NCBI GenBank assembly: GCA_047125605.1
Contig: CP138932.1
Span: forward strand, 744,001 to 808,000
DNA from: JAKVBK01 sp022447275
GTDB lineage: Bacteria; Pseudomonadota; Alphaproteobacteria; Rhodobacterales; Rhodobacteraceae
Direction: 5' to 3'
DNA: 64,000 nt
Shown: positions 1 through 7,662 of the stretch, in pieces
How the letters are laid out: the number at the start of each line of letters is the position of its first letter
How positions within the stretch are numbered: position 1 is the first letter of the stretch
The notes under the pieces: model-generated
Seen by the model: the letters and a program-made list of their open reading frames with translations, nothing else
Database searches by the model: none
Told to the model about the DNA's origin: nothing
Position numbers and translations under genes: made by a program

Positions 1-473
1 GTGGCAATGCCGGGCAGGCGTTCTTGGGGAAACAGGCTTTCAAACAGGGCAATCGGATGTCCGTCAGACAGAGAGAGACCATGACAGGCGCAGATCACAC
101 TGCCCGTTTCCAGCTGCAGCGCGGCGGCTTCCCCCTTGGTGGCCGCTCGCGCCTCGATCTGGAGGATCCGTTTGTCTGGTCTGCGGCCCGCAGCAATGAG
201 GTTTTCGTGAAAGCGCACGCGTTTGCCAATGGGGTAATCGGTGGGGGTGGCGGCCACAAAGGCACCCGCGCCGCGCCGTGTGCGGATCATGCCGTCTGCA
301 ATGAGGCTGGAAAGGCCGTGCCGGACAGTGTGGCGATTGACGCCGAAACGCTGTGCAAGGGCGGCTTCCGTGGGCAGCTTGTCACCGGGGCCATAGCGCC
401 CTTCGGCAATGTCGATGCGCAGGGCGTTTGCGATGGCCTTCCAGACCGGTGTCTTGGGCTGTGTGTCACTCAA
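1..473 (-). CDS. phnF: PhnF, GntR/HutC-family regulator of phosphonate genes (3' end outside window)
   Basis: The reading frame opens with TTG at 473 (S-D-T-Q-P-K after the start) and runs off the left edge, giving about 157 residues. The N-terminus is a winged helix-turn-helix of the GntR type (LPTEAALAQRFGVNRHTV, then GMIRTRRGAGAFV), followed by the beginning of a UTRA effector domain. An in-frame stop lies just 5' of the start and no ATG or GTG is available, so TTG is the likely start; an AGAAGAG stretch sits about 10 nt upstream. It is divergent from phnG, the usual place for the regulator of a C-P lyase operon. From the family, it should repress the phn genes and respond to a phosphonate or phosphate-ester ligand; the ligand cannot be read from sequence. 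Confidence 0.9.
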   Translation of the reverse strand, partial: MSDTQPKTPVWKAIANALRIDIAEGRYGPGDKLPTEAALAQRFGVNRHTVRHGLSSLIADGMIRTRRGAGAFVAATPTDYPIGKRVRFHENLIAAGRRPDKRILQIEARAATKGEAAALQLETGSVICACHGLSLSDGHPIALFESLFPQERLPGIA

Positions 474-523
474 AATTCACAAAACTCTTCTGTTGTCGCG
501 ATGCGAATGTGGTAAAGTATGTC

Positions 524-542
524 TAGTTGTATAGTAATACGA
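524..542. promoter_or_regulatory. Candidate PhnF operator (imperfect dyad) in the phnF-phnG divergent promoter region
   Basis: Reading GT(526-527)..TA(530-531)...TA(535-536)..AC(539-540), the bases form a dyad centred on 533. This GT-TA-TA-AC spacing resembles operators of HutC/PhnF-type GntR regulators. It lies 12 nt upstream of the phnG ATG chosen here, where bound protein would block transcription. The palindrome is imperfect and no binding evidence exists; assignment is inference. Confidence 0.45.
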
Positions 543-554
543 GAAGTTGTCGAG

Positions 555-1010
555 ATGAAAGACAGTTTCAGCCCGAACATGCAGCGACGGGCTTGGATGA
601 GCGTGCTGGCGAAGGCTCCTGAAGGCCGCGTTGCAGCGCTGTTGGATACGATGGGTGCGCGCCCGGATTTCACCTGGTTGCGCGCGCCGGAGATCGGCAG
701 CGCGATGGTGCGCGGGCGCGCTGGCGCAACGGGTGGTGCGTTTAACCTCGGGGAGGTGACGGTCACGCGCTGCGCGCTGTCCTTGCCTTCGGGCGAGGTG
801 GGGCACGCCTATATCAAGGGCCGCCGCAAGGCCTGCGCTGAAGCGGCCGCGCTGGTGGATGGGTTAATGCAAACGGCCCAGGCCGAAGCTGTGCAGACCC
901 ACATAATCGATCCGCTTGAGGCCGAGCAACAAGCCGCACGCGCGGCCCGCGCCGCCAAGGCAGCGGCCACCAAGGTGGATTTCTTCACGATGGTCCGGGG
1001 AGAGGATTAA
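555..1010 (+). CDS. phnG: PhnG, C-P lyase core complex subunit
   Basis: The 151-residue product matches the usual PhnG length (about 150) and contains the family-like MQRRAWMSVLAKAPEGR N-terminus and a GEVTVTRCAL / GHAYIKGRRKACAEAAAL core. PhnG is a small subunit of the PhnGHIJ core complex, which attaches ribose triphosphate to alkylphosphonates (with PhnI) before C-P bond cleavage by PhnJ. The start at 555 is preferred over an in-frame ATG at 519 because the candidate PhnF operator lies between them. The stop codon TAA shares its last base with the phnH ATG, so translation is probably coupled. The C-terminus is Ala-rich, with many AAR/AAK repeats. Confidence 0.92.
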   Translation: MKDSFSPNMQRRAWMSVLAKAPEGRVAALLDTMGARPDFTWLRAPEIGSAMVRGRAGATGGAFNLGEVTVTRCALSLPSGEVGHAYIKGRRKACAEAAALVDGLMQTAQAEAVQTHIIDPLEAEQQAARAARAAKAAATKVDFFTMVRGED

Positions 1011-1573
1011 TGCTTGCAGACACGCTGACCGGCGGGTTTTCCGACCCAGCCGTTCAATCCGCCCATGCCTTTCGTGCGGTGATGGAGGCCATGGCCCGCC
1101 CAGGAACCGTGCAGGATATTGCCGGGGCCGAGCCGCCCGCGCCCCTGTCGAAAGCGGCCGGTGCGGTGCTGCTGACCCTGTGCGACACGGACACGCCCGT
1201 CTATCTGGCGGGCGCGGCTGATTGCGAAGAAGTGCGGGCATGGCTTGCCTTTCACACCGGCGCGCCCCTTGTTGGCCCGTCCCACTGCATGTTTGCTGTT
1301 GGCAGTTGGGCGGAGCTGGGCCGTTTGTCTCGCTATCCGATCGGCACGTCCGAATATCCGGATCGTTCTGCAACCTTGATCGTGGAAACCGCGCAGATTG
1401 CACAATCTGGGGCAACGCTTAAGGGGCCCGGCATCAAGGACACGGCTGCGCTGTCCTTGCCGGAATTGGCGGCGTTTCAGGACAATCAACGCCATTTCCC
1501 GCTGGGGCTGGATTTCTTCTTTACGTGCGAAAATCAGGTGGCTGCGCTGCCAAGATCGACTGAGGTGTTCTGA
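1010..1573 (+). CDS. phnH: PhnH, C-P lyase core complex subunit
   Basis: The 187-residue protein is close to the length of characterised PhnH (about 194). It begins GGFSDPAVQSAHAFRAVMEAMARPG, a typical PhnH opening, and ends with the GLDFFFTCENQVAALPRST motif common in the family. PhnH is a dimeric, PLP-transferase-like fold without the catalytic residues and binds PhnI in the core complex. It overlaps phnG and phnI by one base on each side, so it sits in a tightly coupled operon. No defects are seen. Confidence 0.93.
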   Translation: MLADTLTGGFSDPAVQSAHAFRAVMEAMARPGTVQDIAGAEPPAPLSKAAGAVLLTLCDTDTPVYLAGAADCEEVRAWLAFHTGAPLVGPSHCMFAVGSWAELGRLSRYPIGTSEYPDRSATLIVETAQIAQSGATLKGPGIKDTAALSLPELAAFQDNQRHFPLGLDFFFTCENQVAALPRSTEVF

Positions 1574-2661
1574 TGTATGTCGCTGTCAAAGGTGGGGAGC
1601 GGGCGATTGAAAGCGCCCATGCCTGGCTGGCCGAAGAGCGCCGGGGCGATCTCAATATTGCAGAGCTGAGCGTTGCTCAGATCCGCGAACAGCTTAGCCT
1701 TGCGGTGGATCGGGTGATGGCCGAAGGCTCGCTCTATGATCCGGATCTGGCTGCGCTTGCGATCAAGCAATCGCGCGGGGATTTGATCGAAGCGATTTTC
1801 CTGATCAGAGCCTACCGCACCACGTTGCCGCGGTTTGGCGCGACAGAGCCAATCGATACGGGCGCGATGGCCTGTGATCGTCGGATTTCGGCCACCTTCA
1901 AAGATTTGCCCGGCGGGCAGGTGCTGGGGCCTACCTTCGATTACACGCACCGCCTGCTGGATTTCAAACTTGCGGCCGATGGTGACGCGCCCGAGGCGCC
2001 GATGCGGGAGGCGGAGATTGGAGAGGTCCCGCATGTTACGGAATTTCTTAACCGCGAAGGGTTGATCGAGGAAGCCCCCCACGACACCGCAGAGCCGCCC
2101 GACCTGACACGCGCGCCTCTGGAGTTGCCCGCCAACCGGGCTCTGCGCCTGCAAGCGCTGAGCCGGGCCGACGAAGGCTTTACCCTTGGCCTCGCCTATT
2201 CCACACAGCGCGGCTACGCGCGAAACCATGCCTTTGTCGGTGAATTGCGGATCGGATCGGTGCCCGTGGAAATGGACATCCCCGAGCTTGGCTTCGCCCT
2301 CGAGATCGGCGAGGTCACTCTCACGGAATGTGAGACCGTCAACCAGTTCATGGGGTCCAAGACAGAGCCGCCGCAATTCACCCGCGGCTATGGGCTTGTG
2401 TTTGGCCAATCGGAACGCAAGGCCATCTCGATGGCGTTGGTCGACAGAGCGCTGCGCTGGGAAGAACTGGGGGAGGACAACCAGGGTGCGCCGGCGCAGG
2501 ATACGGAATTTGTCCTGTACCACGCCGACAACATCCAAGCGACGGGCTTCCTCGAACATATCAAGTTGCCCCATTACGTCGATTTCCAGGCTGAGTTGGA
2601 ACTGGTGCGCAAGCTGCGGGCCGAGGCGGATGCCGGCCACGTGCAGGAAGCTGCCGAATGA
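1573..2661 (+). CDS. phnI: PhnI, alpha-D-ribose 1-methylphosphonate 5-triphosphate synthase subunit
   Basis: The 362-residue frame matches PhnI in length (354 in E. coli) and begins MYVAVKGGERAIESAHAWL, the conserved PhnI start. Family-typical segments include RRGDLNIAELSVAQIREQL, ITARRISATFKDLPGGQ-like sequence around residues 95-115, and the C-terminal SERKAISMALVDRALRW ... NIQATGFLEHIKLPHYVDFQAEL. PhnI displaces adenine from ATP with the phosphonate to make ribose-phosphonate triphosphate, aided by PhnG, PhnH and PhnL. It overlaps phnH by one base and the downstream HAD gene by four (ATGA), which puts the HAD gene inside the operon. Confidence 0.95.
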   Translation: MYVAVKGGERAIESAHAWLAEERRGDLNIAELSVAQIREQLSLAVDRVMAEGSLYDPDLAALAIKQSRGDLIEAIFLIRAYRTTLPRFGATEPIDTGAMACDRRISATFKDLPGGQVLGPTFDYTHRLLDFKLAADGDAPEAPMREAEIGEVPHVTEFLNREGLIEEAPHDTAEPPDLTRAPLELPANRALRLQALSRADEGFTLGLAYSTQRGYARNHAFVGELRIGSVPVEMDIPELGFALEIGEVTLTECETVNQFMGSKTEPPQFTRGYGLVFGQSERKAISMALVDRALRWEELGEDNQGAPAQDTEFVLYHADNIQATGFLEHIKLPHYVDFQAELELVRKLRAEADAGHVQEAAE

Positions 2662-3251
2662 CCCATGTGGTGTTCGATATCGGGGGCGTGCTGGTGCACG
2701 GGGATCCTGCGCTGATCTGGTCCGACGAACTGGGGCGCGAGGGCGCAGAGGCTTTCCTTGCGCGCATCGGCTTCGACGGGCTTGAGCTGGCATGTGATGG
2801 CGGCGCTCCCTTGTCCGATGCGGTGGCCTGCGTCGCGGATGCTGAAGATGGCAGGCGTCTGTCGGCCTATAATGCGTGCTTTGCCAAGAGCATCCCGCAC
2901 AAGATCGAGGGCAGTTGGGATCATCTCTATGCCCTGAAACGGGCGGGTCATCCGTTGTCCGCCATCACAAACTGGTCGGCCGAAACCTGGCCGATTGCCT
3001 GTGACACATATCCCGAGCTTGCCAGCGTGTTCGACACAACGATCGTGTCGGCCGCCGTGGGCATGGTGAAACCCGGCCTCGAGATCTACCGGCATTTCTG
3101 CGCGGTTGCCGATGTTGCAGCGCAAGACTGCCTCTTCATCGATGACATGGCGCAGAACTGTGTCGGGGCCATCGCGGCCGGTATGGATGCACTACATTTT
3201 TCAGGACCGGATGCGCTGGCAGACGGCTTGCAGACAAGGGGGCTGATATGA
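2658..3251 (+). CDS. HAD-superfamily phosphatase embedded between phnI and phnJ
   Basis: The 197-residue protein carries the HAD motifs: FDIGGVLVH near residue 6 (nucleophile D7), the Ser/Thr motif as AITNWS, the lysine motif as GMVKPGLEIY, and the acidic motif as CLFIDDMAQN. The cap is a small helical insertion as in HAD-IA hydrolases. The start codon overlaps phnI by four bases and the stop overlaps phnJ by four, so all three are likely co-translated. Known C-P lyase operons do not need such an enzyme between PhnI and PhnJ. A plausible role is dephosphorylating a ribosyl phosphate intermediate or side product, but that is inference from position; the substrate is unknown. Confidence 0.88.
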   Translation: MTHVVFDIGGVLVHGDPALIWSDELGREGAEAFLARIGFDGLELACDGGAPLSDAVACVADAEDGRRLSAYNACFAKSIPHKIEGSWDHLYALKRAGHPLSAITNWSAETWPIACDTYPELASVFDTTIVSAAVGMVKPGLEIYRHFCAVADVAAQDCLFIDDMAQNCVGAIAAGMDALHFSGPDALADGLQTRGLI

Positions 3252-4105
3252 GCGAAGCCGCTTACAACTTTGCCTATCTCGACGAACAGACCAAGCGGAT
3301 GATCCGCCGTGCGATCCTGAAGGGGCTGGCCGTTCCGGGCTACCAGGTGCCCTTTGCCAGTCGCGAAATGCCCATGCCCTATGGCTGGGGAACAGGGGGC
3401 GTGCAGGTCTCTGCTGCGGTGCTGACGCCCGATGACAGGTTCAAGGTGATTGATCAGGGCGCTGACGACACCACAAACGCGGTGTCGATCCGGTCGTTCT
3501 TTGAGCGCACTGCAGGTGTCGACACCACGACAAAGACAGCGGAGGCCAGCGTCATCCAGACCCGCCACCGCATCCCCGAAGAGCCACTGACCGAGGATCA
3601 GATCCTCGTCTATCAGGTGCCGATCCCGGAGCCTCTGCGCTTTCTGGAGCCACGCGAAAGTGAAACCCGCAAGATGCACAGCCTCGAAGAATACGGGCTT
3701 ATGCATGTGAAGCTTTACGAAGACATCAGCCGCCATGGCCATATCGCCACCTCCTACGCGTACCCGGTCAAGGTCGAGGGGCGCTATGTGATGGACCCGT
3801 CGCCCATCCCGAAATTCGACAACCCGAAACTCGGGGATATGGCGGCGATCCAGCTCTTTGGCGCCGGGCGCGAACAGCGCATCTATGCGCTGCCGCCCTA
3901 TACGCAGGTGGTCAGCCTCGATTTTGAAGACCACCCGTTTGAGGCCAGCAAGGCCGACCATGCCTGCGCGCTTTGCGGAGCAAAGCACAGCTATCTCGAC
4001 GAGGTGATCGTGGATGACAGCGGCAAACGGATGTTTGTCTGCTCGGATACGGATTTCTGCGAATCCCGCCGCGCGGCGGGACATGTCGGAGAGCAAGCCG
4101 CATGA
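3248..4105 (+). CDS. phnJ: PhnJ, radical-SAM C-P lyase
   Basis: The 285-residue protein has the PhnJ signature PMPYGWGTGGVQ near residue 40. Its C-terminal cysteines C240, C243, C265 and C271 have the same spacing (3, 22, 6) as C241, C244, C266 and C272 of the E. coli enzyme. The first three ligate the [4Fe-4S] cluster and the last is the thiyl-radical cysteine. PhnJ cleaves the C-P bond of ribose 1-phosphonate 5-phosphate, releasing the hydrocarbon (methane from methylphosphonate) and a cyclic ribose phosphate. All catalytic residues are present, so the operon should be functional. It overlaps the preceding and following genes by four bases. Confidence 0.97.
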   Translation: MSEAAYNFAYLDEQTKRMIRRAILKGLAVPGYQVPFASREMPMPYGWGTGGVQVSAAVLTPDDRFKVIDQGADDTTNAVSIRSFFERTAGVDTTTKTAEASVIQTRHRIPEEPLTEDQILVYQVPIPEPLRFLEPRESETRKMHSLEEYGLMHVKLYEDISRHGHIATSYAYPVKVEGRYVMDPSPIPKFDNPKLGDMAAIQLFGAGREQRIYALPPYTQVVSLDFEDHPFEASKADHACALCGAKHSYLDEVIVDDSGKRMFVCSDTDFCESRRAAGHVGEQAA

Positions 4106-4365
4106 CGGTGATCTTTCTCACTCATGCAGAGGGGGCGCGTGTCCCTGATGGTTCCGTTTCAGCCAGAGTGCTGAACGCGCAGCGTCCGATTTGCGATCGG
4201 CCACGTGCTTCAGATGCGTCGCTGGCGCAGGCGCGGCGCCCAATTTGCTGGGAGGCTGCGGGGATCGAAATCACCCGCAAGCAAGACCAAACAGGGGGCG
4301 GCGGCAACTGGTTTGCCTTTGCCCCGGATATGACCACCGCCCCAACCGAATGGAGGGCCAAATGA
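4102..4365 (+). CDS. Unknown 87-residue protein between phnJ and phnK
   Basis: I do not recognise this product. It begins MTVIFLTHAEGARVPDG and ends with a hydrophilic tail containing TGGGGNWFAFAPD. It has two PIC tripeptides (residues 29-31 and 47-49) but no membrane segment or known motif. Support for coding is contextual: its ATG overlaps the phnJ stop by four bases and its stop overlaps the phnK ATG by four, so removing it would leave a 256-bp gap in an otherwise gapless operon. It may be a small C-P lyase accessory factor or a translation-coupling leader for phnK. Both are inference. Confidence 0.65.
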   Translation: MTVIFLTHAEGARVPDGSVSARVLNAQRPICDRPRASDASLAQARRPICWEAAGIEITRKQDQTGGGGNWFAFAPDMTTAPTEWRAK

Positions 4366-5132
4366 CTCCCCTTTTGTCTGTCCAAGGCATCACCAAGACC
4401 TACGGCGCGCATATCGGCTGCGCGGATGTCAGCTTTGACCTTTATCCCGGCGAGGTGATGGGGATTGTGGGTGAAAGCGGGTCTGGCAAATCGACACTGC
4501 TGAACTGCATGGCCGGCCATCTTGTGCCGGATGCGGGGCAGGTGGTGTTCGATACGCGCAGCGATGGGCCGCGCGACACCGTCACCATGTCTGAGCCGGA
4601 GCGCCGGATGCTGGGCCGCACGGACTGGGCCTTTGTGCATCAACATGCGCGCGACGGGCTGCGCATGGGCGTCTCGGCCGGGGGCAATGTCGGAGAGCGG
4701 CTGATGGCCGTGGGCGACCGCCACTATGGCGATATTCGCGATAAGGCCACCGACTGGTTGGAGCGGGTGGAAATCCATGCCTCTCGTGTTGATGATCGAC
4801 CGACAACCTTTTCGGGCGGGATGCAGCAGCGTTTGCAGATCGCGCGCAACCTCGTCACCGGCCCCAGATTGGTGTTCATGGACGAACCCACGGGCGGGCT
4901 GGATGTCTCGGTGCAGGCGCGTTTGCTGGATTTGTTGCGCGGGCTTGTGCGCGATATGGGCTTGTCCGCGATCATTGTGACACATGATCTCGCCGTGGTG
5001 CGTTTGCTGGCCGATCGGCTGATGGTCATGAAATCCGGCCATGTGGTTGAGACCGGCCTGACCGATCAGGTGCTGGATGATCCCCAGCATGCCTATAGCC
5101 AGCTTCTCGTCAGTTCTGTTTTGCAGGTTTGA
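4362..5132 (+). CDS. phnK: PhnK, ABC-type ATPase of the C-P lyase complex
   Basis: The 256-residue protein starts MTPLLSVQGITKTYGAH and contains Walker A GESGSGKST, signature FSGGMQQRLQIARNL, Walker B LVFMDEPTGGLDVS and the H-loop VTHDLAVV. The LDVSVQARLLDLLRGLV segment is shared with oligopeptide-type ABC ATPases and PhnK. PhnK docks onto PhnJ in the core complex and, with PhnL, is thought to use ATP to remodel it; it is not a membrane transporter subunit. The start at 4362 is chosen for the ATGA overlap; an extension to 4191 in the same frame is unlikely. A 3-nt gap follows before phnL. Confidence 0.95.
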   Translation: MTPLLSVQGITKTYGAHIGCADVSFDLYPGEVMGIVGESGSGKSTLLNCMAGHLVPDAGQVVFDTRSDGPRDTVTMSEPERRMLGRTDWAFVHQHARDGLRMGVSAGGNVGERLMAVGDRHYGDIRDKATDWLERVEIHASRVDDRPTTFSGGMQQRLQIARNLVTGPRLVFMDEPTGGLDVSVQARLLDLLRGLVRDMGLSAIIVTHDLAVVRLLADRLMVMKSGHVVETGLTDQVLDDPQHAYSQLLVSSVLQV

Positions 5133-5135
5133 ACC

Positions 5136-5819
5136 ATGATTGACCTTCGCGACGTTTCCAAAACCTTCACCTTGCACAATCAGGGCAGTGCCGTGATCGA
5201 GGTGATCACAGGGGCTTCTTTCCAGGTGGCCGCCGGGGAGTGCGTGGCGCTCACCGGGGCTTCTGGGGCCGGTAAATCCACGCTGATGCGCATGATCTAT
5301 GGCAACTACCTCACCCAGTCCGGTGCGATCCGGATCGGCGATGTCGATATCGTGGGCGCGCAGCCGCGCGAGGTTATCACATTGCGGCGCGAGGTGCTGG
5401 GCTATGTCAGCCAGTTCCTGCGCGTGGTGCCGCGTGTGCCCACCCTCGAGGTGGTGGCAGAGCCCCTGCGCGCCGTGGGCGTATCGGCTGAGGCAGCAGA
5501 AGATCGCGCCCGCACCCTTCTGCGCCAACTCAATATCCCGGAGCGGTTGTGGTCTCTGTCTCCCACGACATTCTCAGGTGGCGAGCAGCAGCGGGTGAAC
5601 ATCGCAAGGGGGTTTGCCCACGCCTATCCGGCGATGTTGCTGGACGAGCCGACCGCCAGTCTGGATGCCACAAACCGCGAGGTTGTACTGTCGTTGATCG
5701 AAGACGCCAAGGCGCGCGGCGCGGCCATCATCGGGATCTTTCATGACGAGGCGGCCCGCACCCGCGTCTGCGACCGTGAGATCGACGTAAGCTGTTTCGC
5801 ATCCGGGGTGGCAGCATGA
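5136..5819 (+). CDS. phnL: PhnL, ABC-type ATPase of the C-P lyase complex
   Basis: The 227-residue product begins MIDLRDVSKTFTLHNQG and carries Walker A GASGAGKST, a Q-loop region YVSQFLRVVPRVPTLEVV, signature FSGGEQQRVNIARGF and Walker B MLLDEPTASLD followed by an IFHDE H-loop. The Q-loop VVPRVPTLEVVAEPL segment is characteristic of PhnL. In characterised systems PhnL joins PhnK as a second ABC ATPase on the core and assists ribosylation of the phosphonate. Its last four bases overlap phnN. Confidence 0.95.
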   Translation: MIDLRDVSKTFTLHNQGSAVIEVITGASFQVAAGECVALTGASGAGKSTLMRMIYGNYLTQSGAIRIGDVDIVGAQPREVITLRREVLGYVSQFLRVVPRVPTLEVVAEPLRAVGVSAEAAEDRARTLLRQLNIPERLWSLSPTTFSGGEQQRVNIARGFAHAYPAMLLDEPTASLDATNREVVLSLIEDAKARGAAIIGIFHDEAARTRVCDREIDVSCFASGVAA

Positions 5820-6361
5820 CCGAGGGTCGTCTGATTGCAGTGGTTGGGCCGTCCGGCGTTGGCAAAGACAGCGTTATGGCCGGGCTGCATGATGTCATGC
5901 CCCATCTGCACAAGGTGCGCCGCGTGATAACCCGCGCGCCGGGATTGGGCGGCGAAGATTATGATCCCGTGACAGAAGCGGAATTCCAAGAGATGCGTGG
6001 CAATGGTGCTTTCTGTGTCAGTTGGGGCGCCCATGGGCTGTTCTACGGCATCCCTGTCTCGGTGAAGTACCATCTGAACCGGGGCACAGATTGCCTCGTC
6101 AATTTCTCGCGCAAAGCGCTTGTTGAGGGCGCCAAGGCGTTTCCGAATTTCGTCGTGCTGAACATCACCGCACGCCCCGACACGCTGGAGCAGCGCCTCA
6201 AAGGGCGCGGACGCGAGTCAGAGCAGGAAATCAGCGAGCGTCTTGCCGAGGCCGAAAAGCCCCTTCCGGATGGGCTTGTATGCATCACCGTTGGCAATGA
6301 TGGCCCGCTCTATCAAACCGTGACGCGTGCCGTCGCCCAATTGCAGCCCTTGCGGGCCTAA
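5816..6361 (+). CDS. phnN: PhnN, ribose 1,5-bisphosphokinase
   Basis: The 181-residue protein has a P-loop VVGPSGVGKDSV at residues 9-20 and a guanylate-kinase-like layout (RRVITRAPG around residue 38-46, then GLFYGIPVSV). PhnN phosphorylates ribose 1,5-bisphosphate to PRPP, the last step that returns the ribosyl moiety to nucleotide metabolism. The start overlaps the phnL stop by four bases. A 65-bp gap separates it from phnM, the widest joint in the operon. Confidence 0.93.
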   Translation: MTEGRLIAVVGPSGVGKDSVMAGLHDVMPHLHKVRRVITRAPGLGGEDYDPVTEAEFQEMRGNGAFCVSWGAHGLFYGIPVSVKYHLNRGTDCLVNFSRKALVEGAKAFPNFVVLNITARPDTLEQRLKGRGRESEQEISERLAEAEKPLPDGLVCITVGNDGPLYQTVTRAVAQLQPLRA

Positions 6362-6426
6362 CCCAGCCTTGTGCCGCGCCGAAACCCGCGCAAAGTAAAC
6401 CCTAAACCGCAGTGTGAGATCGAACA

Positions 6427-7620
6427 ATGAATTCCCAGCCCCAAGCATCTTCGCTGATGCCTTCCGCCAACACTGCCCCGCGGGAAGATCTCTTTTTGGC
6501 CAATGGGCGGTTGGTTCTGCCAGATCAGGTGATGCTTGGCGCCATCCGGATTGTGGATGGTATGATCGTCGAAATCACGGAAGGCGACGGCGTGCCCAAC
6601 GGGGCAGTGGATTGCCAGGGTGATTTTATTTTGCCGGGCCTTGTGGAGCTGCACACAGACAATGTTGAGCGCCATATTGAGCCGCGCCCCGGTGTGGATT
6701 GGCCGCACCTGTCCGCACTGCTTGCCCATGACGCAGAGCTTGCCTCCACAGGCGTCACCACCGTGTTCGATGCGATGCGCGTCGGCTCGATCCACACGGG
6801 GAAGGCAGGCTATTCCGATTATGCGCGCAAGCTGGCTGATGAAATGCTGGACGCCCGCGGCAAAGGCATGTTCAAGATCAGCCATTTCCTGCACCTGAGA
6901 GCAGAGATTTGCTCGGAAACCCTGCTGGATGAATTCGCGATGTTTGGCCCGCAAGACAGGGTCGGCATTGTCAGCCTGATGGACCACACGCCGGGCCAAA
7001 GGCAGTTTCGCTCTCTCGACGCGCTGAAAACATACGTGGCCAAGAAACGCGGCATGAACGATGCAGAGTTTGATCAACATGTGGCGTATCTGCTCAGCTT
7101 GCAGGCGCAGTTTGGCCAGCGCCATGAGGTCGGTGCAGTTGCCGAAGCCAAGCGTTTGGGCGCAGTGCTCGCAAGCCATGATGACACAACCGCCCAGCAT
7201 GTGGAGACATCCGCACGTCACGGCATTGGCTTTGCAGAATTTCCCACCACGCTTGAGGCTGCCCAAGCCTGTCGCGCGCATGGAATTGCGGTGATGATGG
7301 GGGCGCCCAATCTGATCCGTGGGGGTTCGCATTCCGGCAACGTAGCGGCGGAAACCCTGGCACAAGAAGGTTTGCTGGATATCGTTTCATCCGACTATGT
7401 GCCGTCTGCGTTGCTGCTCTCGGCGTTTCGCCTTGCAGCGATTTGGCAAGATGTGCCTCGTGCGATTGCGACTGTCACCGAAAACCCGGCCAAGGCCGCC
7501 AACTTGGGCGATCGTGGACGGCTGAGCGAAGGCCTCCGGGGCGATGTCGTGAGGGTTACTGAAGCGGCCGGCGTTCCGCTGCTGCGCGGTGTTTGGAGTC
7601 AGGGACGCCAAGTGGCCTGA
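6427..7620 (+). CDS. phnM: PhnM, RPnTP diphosphohydrolase
   Basis: The 397-residue protein is an amidohydrolase-fold PhnM. The signature GLVELHTDNVERHIEPRPGV lies near residues 73-92, and other metal-site segments are SLMDHTPGQRQ, ASHDDTT and the C-terminal IVSSDYVPSALL. PhnM removes pyrophosphate from ribose 1-phosphonate 5-triphosphate to give the PhnJ substrate. It is slightly longer than E. coli PhnM (378) because of an N-terminal tail, so translation could begin a little later, for example at the ATG encoding residue 11. It ends the operon and is convergent with the next gene (42-bp gap). Confidence 0.94.
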   Translation: MNSQPQASSLMPSANTAPREDLFLANGRLVLPDQVMLGAIRIVDGMIVEITEGDGVPNGAVDCQGDFILPGLVELHTDNVERHIEPRPGVDWPHLSALLAHDAELASTGVTTVFDAMRVGSIHTGKAGYSDYARKLADEMLDARGKGMFKISHFLHLRAEICSETLLDEFAMFGPQDRVGIVSLMDHTPGQRQFRSLDALKTYVAKKRGMNDAEFDQHVAYLLSLQAQFGQRHEVGAVAEAKRLGAVLASHDDTTAQHVETSARHGIGFAEFPTTLEAAQACRAHGIAVMMGAPNLIRGGSHSGNVAAETLAQEGLLDIVSSDYVPSALLLSAFRLAAIWQDVPRAIATVTENPAKAANLGDRGRLSEGLRGDVVRVTEAAGVPLLRGVWSQGRQVA

Positions 7621-7662
7621 GCCGTGGCGGACGGTCTATATACAGGCGACGAAATGGGCGGC

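Noticed and set aside
1534..2793. Long minus-strand frame across phnI
   Set aside because: It is a shadow in high-GC DNA; phnI on the plus strand has full family motifs.
4122..5528. 468-residue minus-strand frame across phnK and phnL
   Set aside because: Antisense to two clear ABC ATPases; His-rich low-information sequence.
1..7620. phnCDE transporter genes
   Set aside because: Looked for next to the C-P lyase operon; none are present in the window.
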